Source: Hygrocybe punicea
Taxonomy: Eukaryota; Basidiomycota; Agaricomycetes; Agaricales; Hygrophoraceae
NCBI GenBank assembly: GCA_963556145.1
Contig: CAUVYJ010000011.1
Span: forward strand, 1-29,591
Length of the DNA stretch: 29,591 nt
Direction of reading: 5' to 3'
Each line of letters starts with the position of its first letter. Positions within the stretch are counted from its first letter, which is position 1. Positions 19,465-29,125 of the stretch are shown here, in pieces. Below the pieces are notes generated by a model. The model was not told the DNA's origin. It saw only the letters and a list, made by a program, of their open reading frames with translations, and searched no databases. Position numbers and translations under genes: made by a program.

Positions 19465-22074
19465 ATGGCAACTAGCACTAGTTTACTACAAAATACAGTG
19501 CTACATGTACCTCAAACCTTATCACCTAACAGCTGGACAATCACATAGAATGCTGCCGCCAACTCCTCATCCTCCTCGATCCCAACCTCCTCCTCCTTGT
19601 GCTCTTGATCAACTGTACCACTCCTGTCGTCAGCTGCCAATGTGGTATTGGGCATGTTCTTGCCCTCCAGTGCAACGGCTGCAGGAGTGTGCTCCTGATC
19701 ATCAGCCCGGGCATTGCCTACACCCCCACCTACAGCTCCGCTATCTTCTATGTCACGCTCAGAGGGGGGAGTGTGTGGCTGCTGTGCAGCAGCAGCCTCT
19801 TGACTTACCCCTGGCAGAGTGCTACCACTGAAACCAACCAGACGAGATATCTCACGGAAGCGGTGCATGTGCGCTGCATTGAAGCAGCCATGCTCCATCC
19901 GATGCAGGGCAATCTGGTGGGCCAGACCAGCATCCACCTCCCAACATTCTGCTTCTTTTTGCTTAAGGAAAAGGTCCTCATCCCGGATGTAGGTAACTAC
20001 TTGAGGGATCTAATGATTGAGATTTGCAATCTGCTCCTGAGCACACAGTATCTTGAAGTACTGATCCATCGCAATGCGACCAGCAGGCCTCGCCCAGGGA
20101 CACTCCTGCACATCTTGCCGAGTGCTGCGTAGGAGATCGAAGTCAGCCAGGAAGGCGTACTCGACTACCTCATTCCAACTGAGTTCTTGACGGGGTGGGG
20201 TCAGGGCTTGTGCAGCCATGTTGTATCGGTCAAGAGCTGTCCATATGGCTTGAGATCGAGCTTGAAGCGCCTTTGCAATGTGTGTTCATAGCTTATAACC
20301 TACAGAAGTTTGAGAGAAGCAGGGAGGTGTGAACTCGGCCACTCACCAGTCTGCGACATGTTCATTTTTGTGAGCTCAAACATCCTTGCCACTATAAAAC
20401 CCTCCAAGGCATCCAGCAACCGCTGGTATTGACACATTAATACCAGCTTAGCCATGCGGATCCAGTCGGGACCATCTGGCACCCAGCGTTGGCGAATGTC
20501 CAACTTCATCTCAAGGTCTTGGACAACCAGCAAGGTCTGGTCCCGAGCCTCAAGTGCATGGCGTCGTCTCGGAAGACTGTGTCATGTCGTGATTAGGCAT
20601 CGTGTCGGGGGTCGTGTGAATCCAGACCTGACATGTGGCCTCCAGAGTGACTCTGTAATTGGAGAATAACAATTAGTAATTACCCTCTCAAAGGCGAGGA
20701 GGGGGGTGAGCTTACTCAGTTGCATACAGTTTCACCAGCTTCAGGTAATACTCCATCTCCATCGTCTCCATGACAGGCTCTTTCGCTAAGCCTTTCAAGT
20801 AGGCACGCTCTTCCTCTAACCAGAGCTCGAATGTTTTTGGATCTGTGATCCCTTGGTCCTTCATCGCCTTTGCAAGTGCAGTCTCGCCCTTGAGAATGTT
20901 GAGTGCTTGGATGTAGTTGTTGAGGAGGAAGATGCTAAGGTTGGCATAGGCATCAAAGACATCGGCATGCTTGCAGTAGGTAGCAAGAGCCTGAAGGCGA
21001 TGAAAGATACTGGCGTAACGCACAGCCGGGGCAAGCTCGATTGAATGGGAGAACCAGCACTCACACCCTTCCAAGTCTTCCAAGCCCACCCCCTTGACAT
21101 ATGTAGCAAGGTTACTGAGCTGGCAGAGCCGATTGTGAGCATGCCCGTGGAAAGCACCAACCAAACACTTGTGTGAGTTGGCACGAGCCAAGGGCCCAAG
21201 AGGGCTGTGATCAAGGGTGGTGCCAAACTTGCAGCCGATGTCGTAACCTCCACCAAGGTTTGGGCTGAAGACATGGAGTAGGTGTTCGACGATGGCAAGA
21301 GGGTACTTTGCCCTGATGTACATTAGCCTTGGCTGAGATCAATGGTAGACAAGACAAACTTACAGTTCACCGTTGCGCACCATGTCTGCGATGATGAGAA
21401 CAAACCCATGCCGGAAAAGGGCCAGGAATATGCCAGTCTTGTCGAAGATTCCCCACATTTTCACGGTGATATCATCCATCATATTCTTCCACCGCTCAGC
21501 GCAGGGATTAAACTCTCTGCCCTCCTGTTGTGAAGCTGTGATTAGATCATATTTGCAAACAATCGGATCAACTTACCTCACTGTCTAGAGCAAGTATCTC
21601 CTCCAATCTTTGCTTGGACCATTCATCCACCTTCGCCCTTGCCAGGAAATAGTCACCACCCCCCTGTCGAGAGTCAACGCTCTCACATGACGGCCCAACA
21701 ACTGGGACTTCACCTTCCACTCCGGCTGGCGGCGCTGCTCGACGCAAAATGCGCTTTGGAAACTCGTTGCCATCTATTGTGTAGAGCAGGTCAAACATGA
21801 GCTTTGCTTCTCCCTCGAGTTTGTAGGTACAAGCCGGGCATGCATGTTTAATCCGCCAGTCAGGAACATCCCACTCCAAGGCCACATGGATGCGCTTATC
21901 CACAATGGCAAGGATATCAAGGTAGAGGTCAAAGCATATTGAGAACTGTCGTGAGAGGTGCCGTTGGAATGGAATCTGCATGACAGGCTTCAGTGTCAGT
22001 GGATTTGATGTTGTCAGATGCTTACCCCATGAAGATCACAGAGGGCTTTCACCCAAGGCTGAAGTGTGAGCCGG

Positions 22075-22232
22075 TGTAGTAGTTGTGCCTGGTCAGTCAC
22101 GTGATCAGGTTCCCACGGTTTGACCTAGTCAGTAGCCTTCCAGATGTAGTAGTCAGTCCATCCTTCCTATCCAGTCGACCTTTCCCTCGAGTCCTGCGTG
22201 AGCCCCCGGAGTGGTACCTCGGTACCACTCCA
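22075..22232 (+). repeat. Left LTR, 158 bp
   Basis: By eye identical to 23930-24087. It contains a CACGTG palindrome and, at its 3' end (22208-22231), an 11-bp inverted repeat GGAGTGGTACC TC GGTACCACTCC just before the terminal CA. The sequence after it (ACGTGGTGATGAGAG) is where a primer-binding site should be; no tRNA was matched. Confidence 0.93.
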
Positions 22233-23929
22233 ACGTGGTGATGAGAGTGTTCTTCGACCCACGCTTCTCTTTTTCTCATGGTTTTCCCACTTCTTACATT
22301 TTTTCTCGCGAGACAACTTTTTCCGGCCTCACCACCCCCCAAATTTTCACTTTCCCTAGACCCAGCTATGTCCACACGACCCCCCGCAACTTCGTTCGAC
22401 GTTCCGGAGCCCCGCGTTCCCCATCAGGATCCCACATGGCCCGCTACTGCGAGTTTTGGACAACCCAACGAAAATCGCATCGCCACCGCGCGGACCCCGT
22501 TTTTTTCATGCACCCCGGACCCAAAATGCACGCGTTCGACTCCCCGCACCCTTGGCTCATCTGCCAGAACCCCCCGTCGCGCCTCGTCGTCTCAAACGAA
22601 CCGCCCCGCACCTTTTGGTCGCCCCATGGATCTGCCACGTCACCATTGTTAGACCCCCCGTTTCTCGTCACCCCCACCCTTACACGGACCCATTCGACTC
22701 CCCGCACACTCGTTCCGCTAGCCAGAACCCCCCGTTCCCATTCGTCGCCCCAAACGAGCCCCGCCGCTCTATTGACACCCCAGCGAACTCCCACGTCAGC
22801 ATTCCGCGACACCGTCTCCCGTGGATGCCCACCCCAACCCACGCTCATCCAACCCCACGGACCCTCGTTCGACGTACTGGAGCTCCGCGCTCGCCTACGC
22901 CACCTCGAATTCACGGTCGCAGACCTTTTTGGCCACACCACGGATCCGTCGCGCCCCCCCGTTGGACCCCCGTTCTTTCGTGTACCCCAGCATCACACGG
23001 ACCCATTCGACCTCCCGTGCCCTCGTTCCACCGGCCAGGACCTCCCGTCCCCCTCCATTGCGCCAAACGAGCCCCCGCCGTCGATTCCAGACACCCGGGC
23101 CACGCGCCACGTCACCATCGCGCGGCCCCATTCTGCCAACATACCCAGCCCCGGATCGACTCACGAAGCTCGCGGCCCACTCGTTCACCATCCCGGAGCA
23201 CCCCACCTCGATCCAATACCACCGTGCCCACCGTTCCCAGACCCCCACCGCGTTCCGCCACGTCACCATCTCTCGGCCGGATTCTTGCACCATACCCGGC
23301 TCCTCGAGCCCTCGTTCAGCTCCCCGCAACCTCGTTCTCGACCCTGGCGACTTCCCCGACCCGTAGGGACCCAAACGAGTCACCGCCGCGACCACTTAGC
23401 ACCCCAGCGCTAGTCCCCTCATATCGAGAATCCCCGATGCCACCGCATGGCCCAATGCACCCGTATGCTTTCCCTTTCCCCCGTTTACACCGTACCTTGT
23501 CCCGTCCTATCCCCTTTCCCCACCCTCGACATTTATTGGATATTCGACCTATCTACGAACCATCACTGCTCGACAGCACCGTACCTATTTACTTTCGCAC
23601 GAACCACCCAGTCTATTTTCGGATCACAAGAACTCACACCCTGGGCTACAAGAACTTATGGTTTTGAACGTTTTTATCCTACCCTGCGATGTGAGTCCCA
23701 GAGGCATTCGAGGATGGAGGAGCAGAGCAGAGTTACAGTTTGGTCATCTACCACCCCCAACGATCTTGGAGGACGATACGGTCCTGCCTCACGTGTAAGG
23801 CCCGGGGCATCGTGAGGGACTGGGAGTCGTGACTGGAGAGTTTTTTTCTTGGTCAGTTTTGTTTTGCTTTTTGTTTTCTTTTAGTAGCGGTATGGTGACG
23901 AGGACGTCACCATGAGGAGGAGGGGCACT
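22233..23929 (+). repeat. C-rich interior of the LTR element with approximately 150-bp degenerate repeats
   Basis: The landmark (G/A)TTCGAC(C/G)T recurs near 22395, 22535, 22694, 22867, 23007 and 23157, spaced 140-173 bp. Modules share words such as CCCCGCAC..CTCGTTCC, GCCAGAACC, CCAAACGAGCC and CCACGTCACCAT. Modules at 22395/22867 and 22535/23007 pair at an offset of 472 bp, which suggests a three-unit higher-order repeat. Two overlapping frames of about 400 aa are open on + (22241-23413 and 22456-23667) because the DNA is poor in A and T. Both give Pro/Arg/Ser-rich sequence with no domain, so coding is doubtful. The part at 23700-23929 is ordinary sequence leading to the purine tract. Confidence 0.7.
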
Positions 23930-24087
23930 TGTAGTAGTTGTGCCTGGTCAGTCACGTGATCAGGTTCCCACGGTTTGACCTAGTCAGTAGCCTTCCAGAT
24001 GTAGTAGTCAGTCCATCCTTCCTATCCAGTCGACCTTTCCCTCGAGTCCTGCGTGAGCCCCCGGAGTGGTACCTCGGTACCACTCCA
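23930..24087 (+). repeat. Right LTR, 158 bp
   Basis: Second copy of the LTR, directly after the purine tract at about 23913-23929 and directly before the CCGG target duplication. No difference from the left LTR was found by eye, which implies a very recent insertion. Confidence 0.93.
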
Positions 24088-24993
24088 CCGGGGGCAGCGA
24101 AGATGGGCAAGCCAGTAGAGTTCCAGCACACAGATAGAGATAGCTATGGTGGGTTTTAGAGGTGCACAAGGCAGAAGTCCTTGCCTCGCAAAGGCACTCG
24201 CTATAAAAATGTCGGCTGCAATCATGTTGATAGAGGTGTTATATGCCCCTACAAAAGGGATTCAGCAATGGGAGCAAGAAAAAACCATGAATTATTTACT
24301 GAAGATGTCAACTACCCACGTCGGATATTGCCCTTGAACCTCTGCATCAGACGGGAGGACGTATCCACCTTCCAACCCCTTGTCTGCTGTGGCTGCACTC
24401 CACGCAATATAAGCGTCGACAATGGAGTTCATCTGGGGTTTGAACGCCTGCATGAGTCGCTCGGTACGATCGGCACGGGTGCGGCGATCTGCAATGCGGC
24501 GATGACTGTGTAGAACATGAATGTGATGTCAGGTGAAGAATTTCCAGAGAACACTTACCGGCGCTGCTGTCCAGCCTGTAGGTCGCCCTCCATGTCTTCA
24601 AGGACTGTCTGAAACTCCCCACCTGCATGACTAACATCCATACGCTCGCTACCATCCAGAACGCCATCCATCATAACACAATCATACAGCTGATCTTCAG
24701 GAAGTTCACTCAATGCTGCAAGTTGCACATGCTCAGCCGGGCTCATCTCTAAGTCATGGACATGGAAGCATCAGCGAGATGAACAGTATGCAAGGGAAAC
24801 AATACAGCTGGCCCTGTAATTGACGGCATATCTTCTCATCAGAGGTGTCCTTGCATTGCCTGATAGCTGTCGCATGCAATGTTTCTCGGAAAACGACTCG
24901 TCGTCCTGAGGTACCGAGTTTGCTTCCTGAATGGTTGACTTTGCGAGAGGAAGACGTGGCCTTGTTGCTTCCTGGTCTGTTACTTCCAACCAT

Positions 24994-25396
24994 GATGCAC
25001 GATGGTTTGGTTGGAAGAAAGCACAACCACGTGTCCTTACCTGCAGGATTGTCAAGCAAGGTCATATGTCATTTATTGCCTGAAAGGTTCATGCATTTAC
25101 TGACACTCTAACTCCACACACTAACACGTAGCTACGCATCGCTGCCCCAGTACCCGACCTTATTACTACATGATTACAATACCCCTTGAATCTACTCATA
25201 CATACTGTGTACCTTTGTGGGCTTTGCTAAGCGCTCAGCCCGAGCCAATACCTTGCACAAAACTGAGGGTTTCAATTTCAGATTTGGCGAGCCTCTCAGC
25301 CTCACGTGCAATGCAAGGGCCTGGCAGACACGAGATGTGTATGGTGACATTGTAAAGCATGCTACATGAACGACAGGATAGTACAACTGGGCTAGC
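24994..25396. other. Gap between the KDZ start and the RNase H1-N gene; no gene seen
   Basis: This holds the upstream region of the minus-strand KDZ transposase and the 3' flank of the next minus-strand gene. No ORF with recognisable content, and no clear TATA or terminator motif. Confidence 0.5.
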
Positions 25397-26057
25397 CTAC
25401 ACTACCGAAGTCAGGCTGTCAGGTGCTGCAGAAACCAACCCCTCCATGTATCTCAAGATGAACAGGTGATCTGCTTCTGCAACACTACGAGCATGTTCAA
25501 CAGCAGGCCCCTTAACCCCACCTAACGCGACAGTTGCACGAGATCTCAAAGAAAAAAAATCAGACTCACGCCCTGGTATTACAGACTAAATTGACTGACT
25601 TGCCGTGGCACACAACAGGGGCCTTCCCCTTGATGATGACCCAGTACGCCTCCTCGTCGTTCAGCAGATCTTGCAGCCATGCGGTTGCAGGCCCGGTGGT
25701 TCCAGCGGCAAGAGACACATTCCAGGCCACCTCAGCTTCGGCCACCGAGTGGAATCCAACAAAGCGGTTGCCTAAGAAACCATTGACGGAGTGGTTGCAT
25801 GAAACCCTGGAAGCGGTGGTTGGTAGATGAAGTTTGCCTGAAAGAATCATCAAGGTGCCGTACCAATCATAGAAAATACCTGTCTGGCGCCCATTGTATA
25901 CCACGAACGCCACCTTTTTGCCTGACCGCTTCGAGGGAGAAGGTACTGGGGTCAGTGGGATTCAGCGGCTGACACCTTCTCAGGTGAAGAAGAAGGGGTC
26001 TCCTTTCAACGGATCATCCTCTGGATCTTGGAGAGAGGGCGAGGTAGAAGTAAACAT
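25397..26057 (-). pseudogene. RNase H1 N-terminal (viroplasmin-like) domain protein, broken
   Basis: The frame opens at ATG 26057-26055 (MFTSTSPSLQDPEDDPLKG). The domain reads KKVAFVVYNGRQTGIFYDW, an intron (25807-25863), then CNHSVNGFLGNRFVGFHSVAEAEVAW. This matches the RNase H1 N-terminal / caulimovirus viroplasmin fold, a small domain that binds RNA-DNA hybrids or dsRNA. A second, poorer copy seems to start at YWVIIKGKAPVVCHG. The last exon, read from 25513, has EHARSVAEADHLFILRYMEG and stops at 25397-25399; joins between 25600 and 25510 are uncertain. Two in-frame TGAs (25980-25982 and 25962-25964) lie where CGA would fit (T-R-E and R-R-I). No catalytic RNase H domain is present. The gene sits inside the KDZ transposon between the transposase and the 448-aa gene, so it is cargo. 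Confidence 0.75.
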
Positions 26058-26280
26058 GATTGAGGACAGGTCATCAGGAGAAGGGGGGGTCGACACACTC
26101 TCTGGTTGAGGGTTAGATTAATGAAGACTAAGATGTGGACTACTTGACTTGCCTTTTTCCGGGGTGCATTGTCTGGGGGTTTCAGCTGGATGGGTTACTC
26201 AGTAAGTGGGACTGTGGCCTAGGTAACTGTGATACACACAGATCGTCGGACTAGTGAGAGCGGGCGGGCCTGGAAGAAGC
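26058..26280. promoter_or_regulatory. Divergent promoter region of the KDZ cargo genes
   Basis: About 220 bp separate the starts of the minus-strand RNase H1-N gene and the plus-strand 448-aa gene, so it should drive both. No TATA box or repeated operator-like motif was recognised. Confidence 0.45.
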
Positions 26281-27812
26281 ATGAGCGATATGGGAAGCGT
26301 GAGTCAAACTTACAGTAAACAAGGCCATGTGCCTTGTCAACGTGTCTCAATGCCTGACACCGATATCGTAGATCAGGCAGAGGAAGAGGCCCATATCAAC
26401 TGCCAGACTACATGGGCTAGTCGGAACCCCACTCTAGATGTGCAACCCATGCGAACTCGGGCCAAACTCTCAACAGCCAAGCGGAACACTCAACAACTTG
26501 GGCATGCAGCAAGAAATCTCAAGAACACAGAGCTGGCTACTGACATGGATGCTCTCAACCTCACACGCACTGCTGAAATCGAAGTGCTTGCCTTGAAACA
26601 TCACCGGAAGTCGACTTATATTCGGGACCTCATAACCACGTCTACTCACTACAAAAGCACGTGCGGACCGACATTGCACAATGCTTTGGCTCACCACAAA
26701 GCTGTGGAGTTGAACAAAGGTAGGCTCACCACCCCCTCGTCATGTCTGAATGTCCTGACGCAGAGAATAAGGAAAAGATGCCAGTGATCGCCTCACGCTG
26801 AAGGAACTGCAAGAGCTCATGTCCAATGACCCAGAGCTTCAAGATCTTTCACTAGAGCGGCAAGTGGAGCTCAAAGCCACACTCATGGAGCACCGTGCAC
26901 AGAAGAAAGTCGGAGCATGCCCATCGAATCGTTCTGCAGCACTGGACTTCCGGAGCACAGTAGCCAGCGTCAACCGAGAGGTACATGTCCAGTCACTACT
27001 ACGCTTATCACATACCTCACCACCCCTTAGCTGGAGCATCTGTCTGAGTGCACTGGTTCCTACGCCATCACATTTTTCACCTGCGGTCATGTCGATGACA
27101 ATGCAGCACCGGAATGGCTGGCTTCCGGGGATTCCATGGACTTCCTCTCAGAGTCACTTGGCCTTGACCCCTGGGATGTGACTCGGTTGTTTGAGCAGTG
27201 GGCTTGCACAAGGTCAAAAAGTAAGTGCACCCTCTGTTGTACACTCACCGATTCTGAAGTTTGAGATAGCTCTTCGCAAACGTGACACGCTTGCATCAAT
27301 GCGTGCTGAGTGCACAAAACTCATACTCTCCGGCCTCAGTAAGTGTAACCCCCTGCTGCATATGTTTGCCAGCTCACAGCCTGACAGAATTTGCTTCTAA
27401 AACCAAGAAAGTTGCCATGAACTACACGAACTACGAGGAGGCCATCATCACAAACTTACGGGTGAAGATAGTTGGATGGACATTCAGCCGCCTGGTCAGT
27501 CCCTCAGAGATAGGGACAGTGGACGACATCCGAAAACTGCGGGACGCACTCAAGACCGGTGCCTGCAAATGGGTCCGCCTCAGCAAGCATGAGTTGGCAG
27601 AGCATGTGGAGGACATATCCAAGAGGCATTTGGATGGTGAGATCATTGGGAAGAAGCGCAAGGAGAGGAGTGACAAGGGCTTGAAAAGGAAGAGCTGCAA
27701 GGTTAGAGGCAAGGAGGGGCAGGAGAGCGACGAGGACATTGCAGGTCCCTCGAAGAAGAAGAGACGGGTGGCATCCAAGTCAACACCCGCAAGACCCAGC
27801 TCCCCCCCATGA
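26281..27812 (+). CDS. Conserved 448-aa KDZ-associated protein, five exons, intact
   Basis: Exons 26281-26719, 26772-26980, 27031-27220, 27270-27338 and 27373-27812 add up to exactly 449 codons. ATG 26281 is chosen as the first Met in frame; a second Met is at 26290. The protein has YIRDLITTSTHYKSTCGPTLHNALAHHKAVELN, then LKELQELMSNDPELQDLSLE, an ACPSNRSAALDFRSTVASVN stretch, FFTCGHVDDNAAPEW, DPWDVTRLFEQWACTRSK, RKRDTLASMRAECTKL and MNYTNYEEAIITNLRVKIVGWTF...KLRDALKTGACKWVRL. I recall this as a frequent Agaricomycete hypothetical family found near KDZ elements; its function is unknown. The tail is Lys/Arg/Ser-rich (KKKRRVASK), suggesting nuclear location. Intron 4 (34 bp, 27339-27372) is very short. 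It lies divergently from the RNase H1-N gene inside the transposon. Confidence 0.78.
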
Positions 27813-28131
27813 AGAGCAAGGCCATCCTCTCTGATTCTGAAAGTGATGAGGAGGTGTGACTGGCCACCTCCCATCTCATGCTTCTGTGCTCCATCCTCCT
27901 CCCTTTATGCACCATCCCTTGTCATTTGTACCTGCCCCCTTCACCCATCCCAGCCTGCTCCCCTGGCCCCCCGCTCCCACCACCTTTACTCTGTGTCCCC
28001 CCCCTGTCTGCCCCACATCCCCCCCACCTCCATATACCATGATATGGCCTTGTGTACGTAGTCAGCTGATTATGAAAATTTCCGTGCCCCGCGATAGTGC
28101 TGGTTGTCTTGATGATGTGATGCGTGACGGT
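27813..28131. other. CT-rich 3' flank of the 448-aa gene; no gene seen
   Basis: From 27865 to 28030 the + strand is strongly C/T-rich (CCATCCTCCTCCC, CCCCCCTGTCTGCCCC). This is similar in composition to the block at 1230-1440 and to the 3' end of the LINE. It lies between the gene stop and the right TIR and probably serves as 3'UTR. Confidence 0.5.
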
Positions 28132-28501
28132 GTGCTGTGTCTACATGGCAAGCCAAAAAACAAAAAAGAGCACGCTGGACATCATGAACGATGAGTGCGC
28201 AAAGGCAGTGGCCATGTCCCGATATGGAAACAGTGAGCAATGGGCGGCCATGTCCCAATGTGGAAATGAGCGCGCACCGCTGCGGTTGACAGGTGACATG
28301 GTGACGGATTGGGATGTGTGCAACAGTGACCAAATAGCTTGATATGGCAATGTATTAGGGAGCTCAGATATACTACAAGTCCCTTAGCTATTGCAGGTTT
28401 ATAAAAGGAGGCCCTACATCTGAAAATATGCCTCTACTTAGAAGGGGTAATAGGGTGTGTCACCACTGCTAACACGTGGGAGAAGTCGGGAGTCACAGGT
28501 G
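28132..28501 (-). repeat. Right terminal inverted repeat of the KDZ transposon
   Basis: Inverted partner of 19108-19464. Shared landmarks include CAATCCGTCACC, the tandem CATATCGGGACATGGCC-type words, GGTTTATA(A)A(A)GGAGGCCC and GTCACCACTGCTAACACGTGG. The two arms differ by enough point changes to show that the element is not a very recent arrival. Confidence 0.88.
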
Positions 28502-28962
28502 TTCATCTTGCACTCGCTGGATCTCTTGGACCATTGGAAAGTCACCAGGTGAGAAACAAAACCATAACTGTTTGGTCAGGTTGGTCGTCAATTCCATCAT
28601 GAGCTACTTCAAAAGTAAGTGTATTTATTCTTCCATAGTAAACTTGTTGTGCTTACTCCACCAAATACCCCCCCAAGCATCTTGTTTGCCCATTCCAGTT
28701 TGATGCATGGCATAGTGTAGAATGGTTTACCCAACCAGATCAGCATCGTATAAAACTCCAAGATATGCCCGCAACTATAAATGGCCATGTATGGACTGCT
28801 GTTTTTCGTGGACTGAATCTGATCCTCAATGGCTTGCTCATACTCTGCCCGTCCCCTTCACTTATTTTCAATGAGAGTCAGAAACGTCTTGACTAGCTTT
28901 TCTTCCAAGGTTTCCCGATATACGTGTAGCATTTCATTTTTTGATAACAGGTCCATAACAAT

Positions 28963-29125
28963 TAGTGTTACCACAACTATGACTAGTAGTCAACTAGTAG
29001 TCATAGTCGTAGTCGGTCATAGCTGAGTTGATAACCGACTTGACTATGACTATGACACCGACTATGACTATGACTACCCGATTTGGTCAAGTCGAGAGCT
29101 GGCAGCTAAGTCCGGACCATGTTTT
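28963..29125. repeat. GACTAT-rich repeat with inverted arms, probable MITE fragment
   Basis: Starts TAGTGTTACCACAAC, similar to the TAGTGTTGCC ends of the hAT-like element at 17435. It then holds an inverted pair (ACTATGACTAGTAGT / ACTAGTAGTCATAGT) and several (GACTAT) direct repeats to about 29080. No matching right end or target duplication was found, so the borders are approximate. It interrupts the minus-strand gene fragments on both sides. Confidence 0.55.

Larger units (their letters stand above)
22075..24087 (+). mobile_element. Short non-autonomous LTR element (TRIM/LARD-like), 2013 bp
   Basis: Two 158-bp direct repeats bound it, each running TGTAGTAGTTGTGCC to GGTACCACTCCA (TG...CA ends). 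A 4-bp duplication CCGG lies at 22071-22074 and 24088-24091, and excision restores the KDZ frame (CPR followed by LTLQPW). A purine tract GAGGAGGAGGGGCAC lies directly before the right LTR and fits a polypurine tract. No gag, protease, RT or integrase is seen. The 1.7-kb interior is C-rich with degenerate repeats, so the element depends on another for movement. Orientation + follows from the purine tract. Confidence 0.92.
19512..24993 (-). pseudogene. KDZ-superfamily transposase (CxC1-like) of the 9.4-kb element, inactivated
   Basis: ATG 24993-24991 (MVGSNRPGSNKA), stop 19512-19514. Exons as read: 24993-about 24840, about 24750-24559, 24505-24300, 24248-22026 (contains the LTR insertion), 21975-21577, 21524-21364, 21312-20716, 20652-20347 and 20299-19512. 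Family landmarks in order: LSPAEH-like MSPAEHVQL, VVDIF, ARQGLLPCAPLKPTIAIS, LELYWLAHLRCPR, LQPWVKALCDLHG, RHLSRQFSICFDLYL, HACPACTYKLEGEAKLMFDL (zinc-binding cysteines), YPLAIVEHLL, GGGYDIGCKFG, AHNRLCQLSNLATYVKGVGLEDLEGCE, VRYASIFHRLQ, ARMFELTKMNMS, VEYAFLADFDLLR and TYIRDED. Lesions: LTR element between CPR and LTLQPW, a frameshift between about 20610 and 20552, TGA 20286-20288 (CGA to TGA) and TAG 20010-20012. An acidic tail closes the protein. Borders of the first intron are uncertain. Confidence 0.92.
19108..28501 (-). mobile_element. Complete KDZ transposon, 9394 bp, long TIRs and 8-bp target duplication
   Basis: The ends begin CACCTGTGA(T/C)TCCCGAC in inverted orientation and are followed by about 360 bp of inverted homology. 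The 8-bp sequence TTCATCTT flanks the element at 19100-19107 and 28502-28509. Removing the element and one copy of the duplication joins the interrupted minus-strand reading frame (…RVQDE to AIFAENKLD…), which independently confirms the borders. Contents: KDZ transposase (-), an RNase H1 N-terminal-domain gene (-), and a 448-aa gene (+), plus a later LTR insertion. Without that insertion the element would be about 7.4 kb. This is an unusually well delimited KDZ unit with accessory genes. Confidence 0.9.

Noticed and set aside
22241..23667. Two approximately 400-aa overlapping ORFs as gag/pol of the LTR element
   Set aside because: Pro/Arg/Ser-rich with no CCHC, protease or RT motif; openness is explained by C-rich composition and degenerate repeats.
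24347..24667. Minus-strand 106-aa ORF as a separate gene
   Set aside because: It overlaps KDZ transposase exons in another frame; the KDZ reading has family motifs.
26839..27317. Minus-strand ORFs opposite the 448-aa gene
   Set aside because: Antisense shadows of well-spliced exons with no recognisable content.
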